This document shows positions 11,971 to 22,200 of a stretch of 64,000 bases of DNA, piece by piece (position 1 is the first letter of the stretch; each line of letters starts with the position of its first letter). Both the position numbers and the translations under genes were made by a program. Source of the stretch: Lunularia cruciata (Eukaryota > Streptophyta > Marchantiopsida > Lunulariales > Lunulariaceae); the NCBI GenBank assembly GCA_948567375.1, contig OX419755.1, forward strand, positions 16,993,001 through 17,057,000, read 5' to 3'. Under the pieces are notes generated by a model that was not told the origin of the DNA, made no database searches, and worked only from the letters and a program-made list of their open reading frames with translations.

Positions 11971-12172
11971 GAAGCTTCTTGGGAAGCTTCCCTACTAGTT
12001 AACTTGCACTCCAAGCAGGTAGCTTCTAGAAGGAAGCTTCTAGAAGCTTCTAACTAGCTTAGCTTGCACGCCAAGTAGGCGACTTCTAGAAGGAAGCTTC
12101 TTGAGAAGCTTCCTAGTTAACTTGGCTTGCACTCTAAGAAAAGTGGCTCAAGGAGACTTCTTGAGAAGCTTC
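11971..12172 (+). promoter_or_regulatory. Cluster of heat-shock-element-like boxes in LTR U3
   Basis: GAAGCTTC occurs at 11971, 11983, 12033, 12043, 12093, 12105 and 12165. TTCTAGAA occurs at 12024, 12038 and 12084. Each matches the GAA/TTC-alternating heat-shock element core, and 12038-12050 gives a complete three-box TTCnnGAAnnTTC. The cluster lies 20-220 bp upstream of the TATA-like box. That heat-shock factors bind here is inference. Confidence 0.6.
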
Positions 12173-12193
12173 TCAAGGGCCTTGTATGCTACC

Positions 12194-12200
12194 TATAAAT
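12194..12200 (+). promoter_or_regulatory. Putative TATA box of the chromovirus LTR
   Basis: TATAAAT, about 110 bp before the LTR end and directly downstream of the GAAGCTTC cluster; spacing and position suit an LTR promoter. Confidence 0.6.
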
Positions 12201-12306
12201 ACCAAAGCCGAAGTTCATGCTAGGCATTCGGAGTTTTCACTCATTCAAGTGTCCCAATATGAGTTTCCATTCTCCTATTTCTCTCCTCGGTCTTGGTCTT
12301 TTACAT

Positions 12307-12318
12307 TGGTATTAGAGC
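12307..12318 (+). other. Primer-binding site, initiator-Met tRNA type
   Basis: TGGTATTAGAGC directly after the 5' LTR. It differs at one position from the TGGTATCAGAGC site complementary to the 3' end of plant initiator methionine tRNA and used by most plant Ty3 elements. Confidence 0.88.
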
Positions 12319-12714
12319 AAGAATGGGATGGAGGGAATTTATGGACCACCGAATCCACTTCTGCCAAACCATTGGGATTTTCATATCTAAATATTACCCA
12401 AACATCATTTCACACAATTCATCACCTCATACTTTGGGCAGGATTTTCTACATATGATCACCGTGTTTGAGGAATCATTGATACTTCAAGTTGTAACTTA
12501 TGGAGAACGGTGGACTTATTGTATCTATGTGTTAAACAATTGGATAAATTGAGGGTAGTGGAATAGAGTAGTAGCGATGGTGGCAATACCGGATGTTATC
12601 CTTGCAATGCAACAACAAATCAAGCATCCTACTTGATTGTTGGATGAATGAGACCAACAACGATGAGACCATATAGAGAGAGCGCCAGTTTGAGATGGAG
12701 AAGATCGCATTCAA

Positions 12715-13441
12715 TTTTTGAAACCCAAGGTGTTTGAAGGTAAGAATCTTCCAAGTACAGTGGAGAATTTTGTGTTTGATTGCGAACATTACTTTGAAGC
12801 CACCAATCTTCAAGACAAGCAAAAACAAATTCTCTTGGCTTCTAGCCTATTGGATGGTGTGACAAAACTTTGGTGGCAATTCCGAGTGGATTAAGCTGAA
12901 TGATAGATTGTTGCACCAATTTTGACATAGGTAGAATTCAAGGATGCAATACTTGGTCAATTTTAAATTATAAATATCACCGCACAAGATAAATTGGCGG
13001 AGTTCAAGTAGACTAGCTCAGTAAGGAGCTACATCACACAATTTCAGAACATCATCATGCAAATTCTAGATATCCAAGAAGGTGAAGTTTTGGATCAATT
13101 TGTGTGAGGATTGAAGTCAAAAACCAAATTGGAGGTGACCATGCGGGAGCCACAAAACATAGAAGAAGCCATGCAATTGGCTGAGCGTTTTGATTCCTTG
13201 GTCTGGACCTTGACCTACACAAAGCCTACCATTACACTACGCATGAGTGGAAGAACCGGCACCAATGGAGATTGATGCTATCCAACGGAGACCACTTAGT
13301 ACAATGGATAGAGAAAGATTGTGACAAAATGGAGGTTGCTTTTATTGTTGCCAAGTTAGACATCACATAACAGAATGTCCACTTAGGAATGGGAGACCTC
13401 GACAAGTTGCCGAGATGGAGTTTGTGGAACAAAATGATTAG
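12715..13441 (+). pseudogene. Chromovirus gag (capsid and nucleocapsid), stop-riddled
   Basis: Conceptual translation gives a Ty3-type capsid segment (PKVFEGKN near the start, then FDCEHYFEA and TKLWWQF). A later segment has LDQFV followed by a stop and GLKSK, and EEAMQLAERFDSL. A CX2CX4HX4C zinc knuckle is visible at about 13333-13380 (GCFYCCQVRHHITECP). Several in-frame stops and at least one frameshift break it. Product role: virus-like particle assembly and RNA packaging. Confidence 0.85.
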
Positions 13442-13488
13442 AGAAACAAAGAATCCCAATAGGAGATTTTGAGCCGCCTACTGGGAGC

Positions 13489-13710
13489 TTGATTAGTTCC
13501 AATGGGATTGACGGCTTGACCTATGCAAATTTGCTTCACTTGCAAGGTACGATATCTAATCGGGGTTGTAAGATTTTGGTTGATTTTGGAAGTTTAGAGA
13601 ATTGCATGTCTATGCAAGTAGCAAAGGAATTGGGTATTCCTATCAAGCCAATGTTTGGAAGTAGTTTGATGATGGCAGATGGTAGAAAGTGTTCTGCATT
13701 TTGCACCTAA
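13489..13710 (+). pseudogene. Chromovirus aspartic protease, altered active site
   Basis: The fold resembles Ty3 retropepsin: a strand (LHLQGTIS), then KILVDFGSLENCMS, then LGIPIKP and a MMADG turn. The catalytic triplet normally reads D-S/T-G. Here it is D-F-G, which should abolish activity even without the stop at the end of the frame. Confidence 0.8.
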
Positions 13711-14018
13711 CATCCTATTACCTTCAAGAGTGAGAAGGAGTATTTGGAGTGTATGAGGTTTGTAGTAGCATCTCTACACTATGACATCATTTTGGGTCTA
13801 CCTTAGCTTGAACATCATAAGGTTCAATTTGATTGGACCCAATGATAAATTCAAGTACAATATCAAGGTAGGAATTTCCGATTAGGTTGTTTGGCATCTC
13901 TGAGTAAAAGACCTGAGAATAATCAGTCCCAAGATGGGAAGTTTGTTGAGAAGGTAGCCATATAGCAAATCTAGAAGGGAAATGAGTCCCAAGGTGGGAA
14001 GTTGCCAGGAAGGCAACC

Positions 14019-14970
14019 ATGGAGCAAGCTTGGAAGAGAGATGAGTCCCTGGAAGGGAAGTTTGTTAGTAAAGCAGCCATAGAGCAAACTTTGGAGGAAG
14101 ATAAGACTATATTCACGGAATGGATCAAGTCAATTGCACAAGAACAATTTAAGGAGGGCCAAGAGCCTCATCAAGCAATGGTTGATCATATAGTTCAAGA
14201 GTTTGTGGATGCGTTTTTGGATGATCTGCCAAAGGGATTACCCTCTGATCAATGTATGCACTTCAAGATCAAGTTATTGCTAGGGAGTACTCCAATGAGT
14301 AGACCAATCTGTCGGCTCTCACCAAAGGAGTTGGAGGAGTTGCAAACAACCCTTACAGAGTTGTTGGAGAAGGATTTCATACAACATAGTATCTCTCCTT
14401 GAGGAGCACCGGTACTATTTGTTCCAAAGAAGGATAGAGGACTTTGTTTCTATATTGATAACCATGAGTTCAATAAGCAAACCATGAAGGACATATAAGT
14501 GGAGCATATCCCTTGCCCCGGATTGATGACCTGCTTGATCAAATAAGTGGAGCACGCTACTTTTCCAAGCTAGATCTTCACAACGGCTATTGGAAAATTC
14601 CTATTGAAGGAGAGGACGTGCAAAAGACTGCCTTTCGCACAAGGTTTGGGCATTTTGAGTGGAGAGTTCTACCTTTTGGACTCACTAATGCTCCAACAGT
14701 CTTCATGGATCATATGCATCGGGTGTTGGAGGGACTATTGGATTGGTCTATGGTGGTGTTCTTGGATGATATCTTAATCTATAGCAAGATAGAAGCAAAA
14801 CAGGTAAATTATGTGCGAGAAGTCCTAAGACAACTACGACAATGGAAATTTTACTGCAAAAAGTCAAAGTGTGCCTTTTGGCAAAAGGAGGTTACCTTCT
14901 TGGGTCATAAGATCTCATCAAAGGAGATCAAGATGAAAGTAGAGAAGGTCAAGGCCATTACTGATTAGCC
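14019..14970 (+). pseudogene. Chromovirus reverse transcriptase
   Basis: The spacer and fingers (RPICRLSPKELEEL, GAPVLFVPKKD) are followed by the palm with FSKLDLHNGYW and VLPFGLTNAP. The catalytic FLDDILIYS motif has both aspartates intact, and FLGHKIS marks the thumb. Stops after QHSISP and near 14497 split it into two frames. It copies element RNA into DNA in the cytoplasmic particle. Confidence 0.93.
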
Positions 14971-14979
14971 AACCCCAAA

Positions 14980-15590
14980 GGATGCTATAAAAGTACGAGC
15001 ATTCAATGGTTTGGCCAATTTTTACCGATGGTTCATCCATTATTATGCTCATGTGGCTGCACCATTGATTGACCTCTTGGGAAAGAACTCAAGTTTCCAA
15101 TGGACCACCAAGCATGAAGAAGCATTCCAAAAGTTAAAGCATATGGTGTCTTCACGACCCATTCTTCAACCATATGATCCTCAACTACCTTGTGTGATTG
15201 ATTTTGATGCTTATAACTTTACAATTGGAGCTGTGTTGCAACAAGAATTCCTAGATGGATTACATCCCATAGCCTTTGTGTCTCACCGACTAAATACAAC
15301 TCAAAGAAATTAATCTGTTTAAGATCGGGAACAACTTGCAATGGTATATGCCACCAAGGTATGGAGGCATTACCTCTTGGGGAAACAAGTGGTCATGCAA
15401 ACTGATCACAAGCCATTGTTGCAGACCTTACACTTGGAACACATGAAGAGTCAACATCATTGATGGGAAGAGCAACTCCAATTTTTTGACATCAAACTTG
15501 AGTACAAACTAGGTCGGTTCCATGTCATCCCTCATGCTCTATCACGACGACCTGATTTGAAGTCTCTTCCTCTCATCACAACAACAATTT
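14980..15590 (+). pseudogene. Chromovirus RT connection and RNase H
   Basis: The connection (LANFYRWFIHYY, AAPLIDLL) is followed by RNase H with CVIDFDAYNFTIGAVLQQ, where DFDAY carries the first catalytic Asp. Further motifs are ATKVWRHYLLG, QTDHKPL and ending LSRRPD. Stops occur near 15311 and 15462. Confidence 0.9.
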
Positions 15591-16880
15591 GATGGTGTCA
15601 ATTGACCCCAAGGTCCATAACAAGTTTTGGTCAGCTCTACAACAAGATCCCTTCTTCCAAATCGTACTAGGTCATTTGACAACAAATGACAAGGAGTACC
15701 ACACCTTCCCCTTCAAGGAAGGCCTTCTATTCCATGCGGTTTGGATATATGTTCCAGCCAAAGGTGATCTCCGACTTGTGCATCTTCAAGAAGCCCATGA
15801 TTTACCAATAGCTAGTCACATGGGGGTGGACAAGACCTTAGGTACCCTCCAATGCCAGTGGTGGTGGCCCAACATGACACGAGATGTTTGGGAGTTTGTC
15901 TGATCGTGTGAGAGTTGTCAACACAACAAGGCCAGTAACCAAAAGCCCGGTGGACTCCTTCAACCACTTGCCAATCCAACTACTCGTTGGGAACATGTGA
16001 GCTTAGATCTCATCACCTCCTTACCCAAGACACAACAAGGTCACACAACAATTGTGGTGTTTGTGGATAAGCTTAGTAAGCAAATCCATTTGGCACCAAC
16101 AGTTGATACTATGGATGCTCCAACCTTGGTGCAACTCTACTTCAATAATTTATTCAAACATCATGGTATGCCATGTGTACTCATCTCCGGCCATGATCCT
16201 TGCTTCATTGGAAAGTTTTGGCAAGCCCTCTTCTAGATACTTGGCACCAAGCTTGCTTTGTCTACAGCCTATCTTCCTCAAACTGATGGACAAATTGAAC
16301 GTGCAAATTACACCTTGGAGGATATGCTTTGTGCCTTCGTCAACATTCACCATACCAATTGAGATGAATGTCTTGCAGTTATGGAGTTTGCATACAACAA
16401 TCCTAAACAAGCAAGCACCGGATTCTCTCCTTTCTTTCTCAATGTTGGCCAAGATCCACTTGTCCCAGATTCTCTTCTTGCTCCTCTTCCATCTAAGGTC
16501 CCTCGTACTTCAACCTTCTTGACCACCATATCCAAATCGCTCCAACAAGCTAAATCTCACCTCCTTGTTACTCAGAATCATCAAAAACAATATGCAGACC
16601 ACCATCGTCGTGATCTCACCTTTGAAGTTGGTGATAAAGTTATGTTATCCTCTAGTAATCTACCCCTCCCACTTGATACCCAAGTTTGTAAACTTGCTCC
16701 TAATTGGATATGACCTTTTGATGTCACCCAAATTGTCTCTCTTGCTGCTTATCAACTTGCCTTGCCTTGTCATATGCGCATCCATCCTATCTTTCATGTT
16801 TCCAAGTTGAAACCCTTTTTTCCTAACCTCTCTTCTTCTCCTCTTGAGCCCAACCTCCTCCTCCCCCTATCCCTATCAAT
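15589..16880 (+). pseudogene. Chromovirus integrase
   Basis: The zinc-binding HHCC domain is visible: HDLPIASHMGVDKT, then a stop, then CESCQ. The catalytic core has Asp in SLDLITSLP, Asp in ISGHDPCF (usually SDRDPxF) and Glu in TDGQIERAN. The C-terminal part has EVGDKVML and HPIFHVSKLKPF. Stops near 15901, 16234, 16363 and 16711. It inserts the DNA copy into host chromatin. Confidence 0.92.
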
Positions 16881-16884
16881 GATC

Positions 16885-17055
16885 ATGAGGAGTACGAAGT
16901 TGATTGTATCCTTGCACGTTGCCACATCCAACAAGGATGCCGCCAACATACGGAGTACAAGGTCCTTTGGAAAGGGTACCCCCTTCATGATGCCACTTGG
17001 GAACCTCTTTCTCACCTCCAGAATGCACAGACGACCATCCAAGAGTTTGAAGCTT
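16885..17055 (+). pseudogene. Integrase C-terminal chromodomain
   Basis: The reading frame encodes YEVDCILARC, a short linker, TEYKVLWKGYPLHDATWEP and an acidic-aromatic helix (TTIQEFEAS). This is the three-strand-plus-helix chromodomain pattern with W-K-G-Y and T-W-E-P. In the family it directs insertion to methylated-histone chromatin. One of the canonical aromatic cage positions may be changed (Cys-rich first strand). Confidence 0.88.
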
Positions 17056-17096
17056 CAATGGCAACGAGGACATCACCAACTAGTGATGGGGGAATA

Positions 17097-17365
17097 TGTA
17101 ACAATATGGAGTTTAGCAACGTAGTTAGTAAAGCTAACAAAGTAGAGAATAAGCCAAATTAGCCTAGAATATTCCAAAAGCATCTAGGAAGCTTTTTGGG
17201 AAGCTTCCCGACTAGTTAACTTGCGCTCCAAGTAGGTAGCTTCTAGAAGGAAACTTTTAGAAGCTTCTAACTAGCTTAGCTTGCATGCCAAGTAGGTGAC
17301 TTCTAAAAGGAAGCTTCTTGAGAAGCTTCCTGGTTAACTTGGCTTGCACTCTAGGAAAGCGGCTC
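17097..17365 (+). repeat. 3' LTR of the chromovirus, truncated
   Basis: Starts TGTAACAATATGG after a purine-rich GATGGGGGAA tract and matches the 5' LTR for about 270 bp. It breaks off after GGCTC and joins an internal part of LTR1. The TATA, R and U5 parts are missing. Several GAAGCTTC boxes have mutated relative to the 5' LTR. Confidence 0.9.
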
Positions 17366-17701
17366 TAGGCCTCCAAAATTGCCTTCAAAGATTTCAGGCA
17401 TATTTCGGTTCCTACTCTATTAGTAGAAGTCCCCTTTTGGTGATACCTCTTTCTGATCTGTTTAGTCCATCATGTGTAACATCTTTCCAGATGTTACCAA
17501 ACCAATTCTCACCTTTAAATCATATTTCTAGCTATTGGTTCTAAGGTTCTCAAGTCTATTTCGATTTCTGCCCTATTAGTAGAAGTACTCTTTTGGTGAT
17601 ACTTCTATCTGATCTATTTTGACCATCATGTATAACATCATTCTAGATGTTACCAAACCAAATTTCACATCTAGATCATGTGGCTAACCCTTGGTATTAC
17701 A
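17366..17701 (+). mobile_element. LTR1 3' fragment
   Basis: Matches 10377-10718 closely (TAGGCCTCCAAAATTGCC to GGTATTACA), so it is the right half of an LTR1. Its left end coincides with the truncation of the chromovirus 3' LTR. Confidence 0.88.
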
Positions 17702-18009
17702 GCTATTCATCACAACAATAGAGATATAGTGTTGGGATGGAACAAGAGAATAGATATTTCATTTGGATTGAGCATTGGTATGTATTGTAAACATCACAAA
17801 TTATATAGGATTTGAGTTTATCTTGTATAGGATTTCAGTTAATACGGGGAAGTAATAAATATTGTGATCATGGATTCCACACCAAATCTAGTTTGGAAGG
17901 GTGATTACCATTCTATCATTTTTATTTTTTTTTGAGAATAAAACAGCCAAGAGTGTTGCATAGTTCTCCTTGGGTTTCCCAAATCATAATCTATTAGCTC
18001 TATCAAAAA

Positions 18010-18860
18010 AATCTATCTATGTAATTGTGGACTATGGACAAAGAGGTGGAAAGCCTTTACCACAAAGTGAACGATCCCAAGATTCAATTTGCCACCTTTG
18101 ACATCCAAATAACAGAGTATCAAAAGGAGGTGGCATGGCAGTTGGGAACTCATGCAAAGGAGCTTACATTGGCCAAGGAAAAGGTGGAAGAAGGAGAGCA
18201 ACTACAAAAGACCTTGCAAGAAGACTTTTGAGTAAAGTGCAAACAGGTGGAGGAGTTGAAGCAGCACAACATCCAGCAAGTGAAAGAAGTATGGGAGAAG
18301 ACTTCTTGGTTCGTGGAGCTACTTAGAGAAGAAGCCCAAGGCAAGGCAATTAAGACAAAGATTCACAAATCTAAGCTATAGGTATAAAATTTGGAAGGAA
18401 AAGTCTTCAAAGAGGAGCAAATAGACCAATTAGCTCTCCGACTCAACAGACATTTGGATAGGAAATTCAATGAAGTTCACAATTCCTATTTGTTGAAGAT
18501 TGTAGATTTAAGGGAGTGCACCAAGGAATTTCTTTGGCAACTCAAAAAGCAAAGGATGCTCCTCACAATGGAGCACCAAGCCAAAGGCAATTCCTTTGGT
18601 AGTAGAAGGAACCATAGTGCAAGACTAGTCTATACTTAGCCTATTTCCTCCAGTAATTGTACATAGAACTTAGCTATACTTGCAAGAAACCCAAACCCCA
18701 CCAAGAAGAAAAAGTTTTTTGTAAATTTTATAAGATAGGGAAGAACTTGAAGAACTTTGGCCCTAAGGGAATTTTAAGGATGAATGACCTTTGGGTTTGG
18801 AACACCTTCCCAATCAAGTACTACTTCAACCTGGCAACTTTTGGGAGGACTTTATAATTC
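18010..18860 (+). pseudogene. Retroelement coiled-coil ORF, copy A (C-terminal part)
   Basis: Three short collinear frames (from 18025, 18238 and 18391) encode a highly charged, Lys/Glu/Gln-rich helical protein with heptad spacing, including LALRLNRHLDRKFNEVHNS. The last motif recurs on the minus strand at about 55.6 kb (LSLHLKEHSDKKFNEV), so this belongs to a dispersed family. Two stops separate the frames. Function unknown: it may be an accessory retrotransposon ORF. Confidence 0.6.
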
Positions 18861-19830
18861 AAATGCATACTTTGGGGAAGAATTAACACCTCCCCTTACA
18901 CTTGTAGGAATCTTAATTAGGAAGTTACAATAGGATAAAATGAAAATTAAGTGGCGGCTTATATTTTACCCAATAATATCAAAATCCACCATAAAACTTT
19001 GTATATAAACCAAAGTCTAGTCTGTATGCACCTAGTCCTCTAACAACTAATGGCCTTGCACAAGTAGTCGTGCAATTGCACCACTGCAATTACACCCAAC
19101 TAGAGGTTTCAGATGAGCTCGAATATGGCAATTAGGACGCAGAAACCATGTTAACTGCTATTCAATTCTCTTAGAGGATCCTTCAGCTGACTGCATATAG
19201 TTTGAATCGTGAGGCGTCGGTTAATTTGAGAGGCAGCCGATGTATTCTTCAACAAGGGACCGTACGAGTCCAAGTTGTCAACAAGTTCTATAAGGATGTT
19301 GTAAGAACTGGGCGTTCAGTCCGCAACCAAACGTTTCGCTTGATTCTGTGACGTTCTTTGCTGCTAAATTACTGTTTGGAGAGGAACAAGGGTGGGAATT
19401 GAATTTGAAGGTCACTGATCGATCAAACCTCAGTAAATTCAGGAAGAATTCAGTGCGAATAAGGGATCCTAATCTTAGCTGGCTTCGCGAAACTTATTTG
19501 ATAAACTGAATATTTATTATCAAGTGCTCATTGTAAGAACTTTTTTGAATATCCTAGGGAAAGTGATCTTGCTCTGAACGTGCATTTGTGGATTCGGTCA
19601 AAGAAATCAAGTCTTTCAGGGTATTCTCTCGGAGAATCAAGCCCTAAGTAAATCCTCAGGGTAATGGCCCGAAACAGTTCCTGGAATCTGCATTGCTTCT
19701 TCCACCGTCATGATTGTTTCTGATACTATAGGTGACCTCTGTTCCATGAGATTCTGGCTGTCGAAAGTTGACCTGGTGACCTGAACATTAGCTTACCTAC
19801 TCAATCGAATCTGTCACAGTGCGAAACTGG
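18861..19830. other. No gene recognised
   Basis: GC rises here compared with the retroelement DNA on the left, but I see no conserved domain or long frame. It may hold upstream exons or flank of the BTB fragment. Confidence 0.5.
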
Positions 19831-19839
19831 GGGTAATTA

Positions 19840-20312
19840 CGTTTTTCTTTCCAATCAGGCTGGCAGGCGGCTGTATCCCCTAGGATGTTCGAAAGTAGAT
19901 GGAAGAAGAGGAGACGGGTTTTGTGAAGATTGTGGACATCGGTGACCCAGTTTTGCGAGCTATGGTGAACTTTTGCTACACTGCAAATATCATATTCACC
20001 ACAGAAAGCACCAGCTGTGAAATACTGAAGGTCGCTCACAATTATGACATTGTCGCGCTCAAGGAAGTTGCAGAGAACGAACTTCCAGAAGGTTCTACAA
20101 AAGAAACTATGGATCAAACTATGGCTCCACAAAATTGGAGACACAGTCTACTAAATTTGTCAAACAGAATTCCGACACAGCTTTCCCAATCATCTCTACG
20201 AAGTCGTTCCAACGTCCTTCGGCTACTACACGGTGGATCAATCCACTTGGATAGCAATCACAAGGAAATCACTAGACCAGTACATTTAGAACAAAGTAAA
20301 ATTAACAAATAA
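19840..20312 (+). pseudogene. BTB/POZ domain gene fragment
   Basis: The frame from 19899 encodes a C-terminal BTB half: GFVKIVDIGDPVLRAMVNFCYTANI, then SCEILKVAHNYDIVALKEVAENEL. This is the usual pattern of BTB substrate adaptors for CUL3 ubiquitin ligases. Just upstream, in another frame, AAVSPRMFES fits the preceding SPxFxxMFES strand, so a single-base deletion near 19897 seems to have split the domain. A polypyrimidine tract followed by CAG before 19856 could be an intron acceptor. No MATH, NPH3 or ankyrin partner domain is seen, and the tail after 20110 is unrecognised. Confidence 0.65.
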
Positions 20313-21483
20313 ATATAGAGATTGCACATGATGTATGCCAGATATATGACTTACTGCAGCTACATCCGATACACAGTGGAGTGTAGGCTGTGCACAAAGA
20401 GGTCTTGAAAACTTGATAGCAATTTAAGATGACACGTTTATTGATCTTCATTGTACTCGAGCTTGGTGAAGTTTCTCTTCAGGTTGGAAGTCGCCTCCCT
20501 GGACATCGCAAGCAGGTTTAGTATAGTTTAAACGCAAACTTTCAAGTCGAAGTCCAAAAATTTGAAACGAACACTCTCGTTTAGTGCCAAAGGTTTGGCA
20601 GCTTGGCCAACTGCCCAGAAAGAGCTTAGATCCGACCAATCGAACTCCTTACTTATCTGAATGATTGCTTGAATAACCTCTTATTTCTGGTTCAGATCTC
20701 CTTCGAAGTGTACAAGGAGGAAGTATAATCGTAGTACTGAAGAGTTCACATGCGGCCCTACTGACAGCTCCAGTCGTTTGGCCTATCAACTGACCCCTAA
20801 TGAATCCGGAAATAACTAATATGAATTCTAAAAAATCGAAGCACCTGGATATAACGTGCGGAGATTGGACAGAGACTGGGAAGTAAATGAACACCTGATT
20901 AAACCTGTAGAAGGTTCTGAAGTCCCACCCCACGCCTAAACGACGAAATGATTCTCGTCGGGAGAGTGATAGTTTCGGGGAGCAGTCCAGTCGCTACCTC
21001 CTAGATTCTTTGATCACATTTTGACGAGAAACGAAAGATAGGCTACTCTACCGACAATGGAGACCTTCATTGGTTACCAGACCATAAGAATCAGTTTTGC
21101 AAGATTATAGCAGAATCTGTGCACATGATGAGCGCAGTTTCGATCTCGGATCTAGTATCTGCCACTCGAAGTTTCTGAGAAGGAAGTCAGGCCCAGTGCC
21201 ATAAGCGTTCCCAGGCCAATGCATGCAACGACTTTTATTGTGTTTTGTGTAGCTGATGAGCGGTGATGAGTGTTGCTGTTCTTTGTTAACGGTGCCACTT
21301 CTACCATAGTTGCCTTTATGTTAGAAAACACAGTCCTTAGGACCTCTCACAATAGCACATCATAAACCCCACTAATTAGTAATCAGAGAACAACAAGATA
21401 TACCGTGTTCACTTCCTGTTCCCGGAAATTTCCTCCACTGCTGAAATAGGCTCACACCAGCCTTCAAACATTTTATTACTTTT

Positions 21484-21532
<49 letters not shown>

Positions 21533-22200
21533 GCTCACATCACTATCATCCGAACTAAACTTCTCTAGGCAAGTGACATGCTTGTAATTTGCTCATGATC
21601 ACATACTTTCAGAAAGTGCAAAAAGCACTAACACCAAAACAAAACACATAATATAGATCCAATGATAATTATTCCTATGGATTGTAGGATAGCTAGATTG
21701 CATATTTGGGAAAGGCATTAGTATTGGATTTTAGAATTAGACTTAGGAATGGGTATCAATATAGATTTTATGCATGATATTGGAATTAGGAATTATCTCC
21801 ATATTGGTGAAATTTTTTGTAGAGTTGAAGAGGGATGGATAATTGGAGAGAACAATGTCTCATTGATGGCCATTGACAATGTCCAAAGAAGCCAGATTTC
21901 AACAGTAGATACTTTGTTAGAAAATGGATCTTGTTTGATAATAACTACGCTTTAAGCGTTGCACATGTTCCGGTTGTTAGCTAGTGAAGTGAAAGATATC
22001 ATAGGGTTAGAAATTTAATAGGCTTTGTATTAGGAATCCCTGGTGATGACGAACATCCATAAAGAGACTATGATTATAATAAAGGATTTACTTATTTACA
22101 ATTGTTAGTGTTTAGTTGTGGGCTTGAAATAAAATGTTCTATATCTCATCTTATTTGTTATAAAGAAAATGTTTCTTAGAGGAAATATGATAATAGTATT
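20313..22200. other. No gene recognised; includes an (AT)n run
   Basis: No conserved domain seen on either strand; longest frames are under 100 codons and of random composition. A (TA)n microsatellite lies at 21488-21529. It ends where the second duplication arm begins. Confidence 0.55.
21488..21529. repeat. (TA)n microsatellite
   Basis: About 42 bp of alternating TA. Confidence 0.93.

Larger units (their letters stand above)
11880..12305 (+). repeat. 5' LTR of the chromovirus (about 426 bp)
   Basis: Starts TGTAACAATATGG and ends TTTTACA just before the primer-binding site. The first 270 bp match the 3' LTR at 17097 onward. The U3 part contains seven GAAGCTTC palindromes and several TTCTAGAA boxes. 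A TATA-like TATAAAT at 12194-12200 precedes the probable R region. Confidence 0.9.
11880..17365 (+). mobile_element. Chromovirus (Ty3/gypsy LTR retrotransposon), nearly full length, decayed
   Basis: The order is 5' LTR, primer-binding site, gag with zinc knuckle, protease, reverse transcriptase, RNase H, integrase, chromodomain, purine-rich tract, then a truncated 3' LTR. The chromodomain at the integrase end places it among chromoviruses. The pol frames are interrupted by many stops, mostly TGA or TAG at Trp, Arg or Gln positions, so it is not autonomous. The 3' LTR stops at about 17365, where an LTR1 fragment begins, so one end was lost by deletion or recombination. Confidence 0.92.

Noticed and set aside
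20649-20933. Minus-strand frame of 94 codons
   Set aside because: No conserved motif and random composition.
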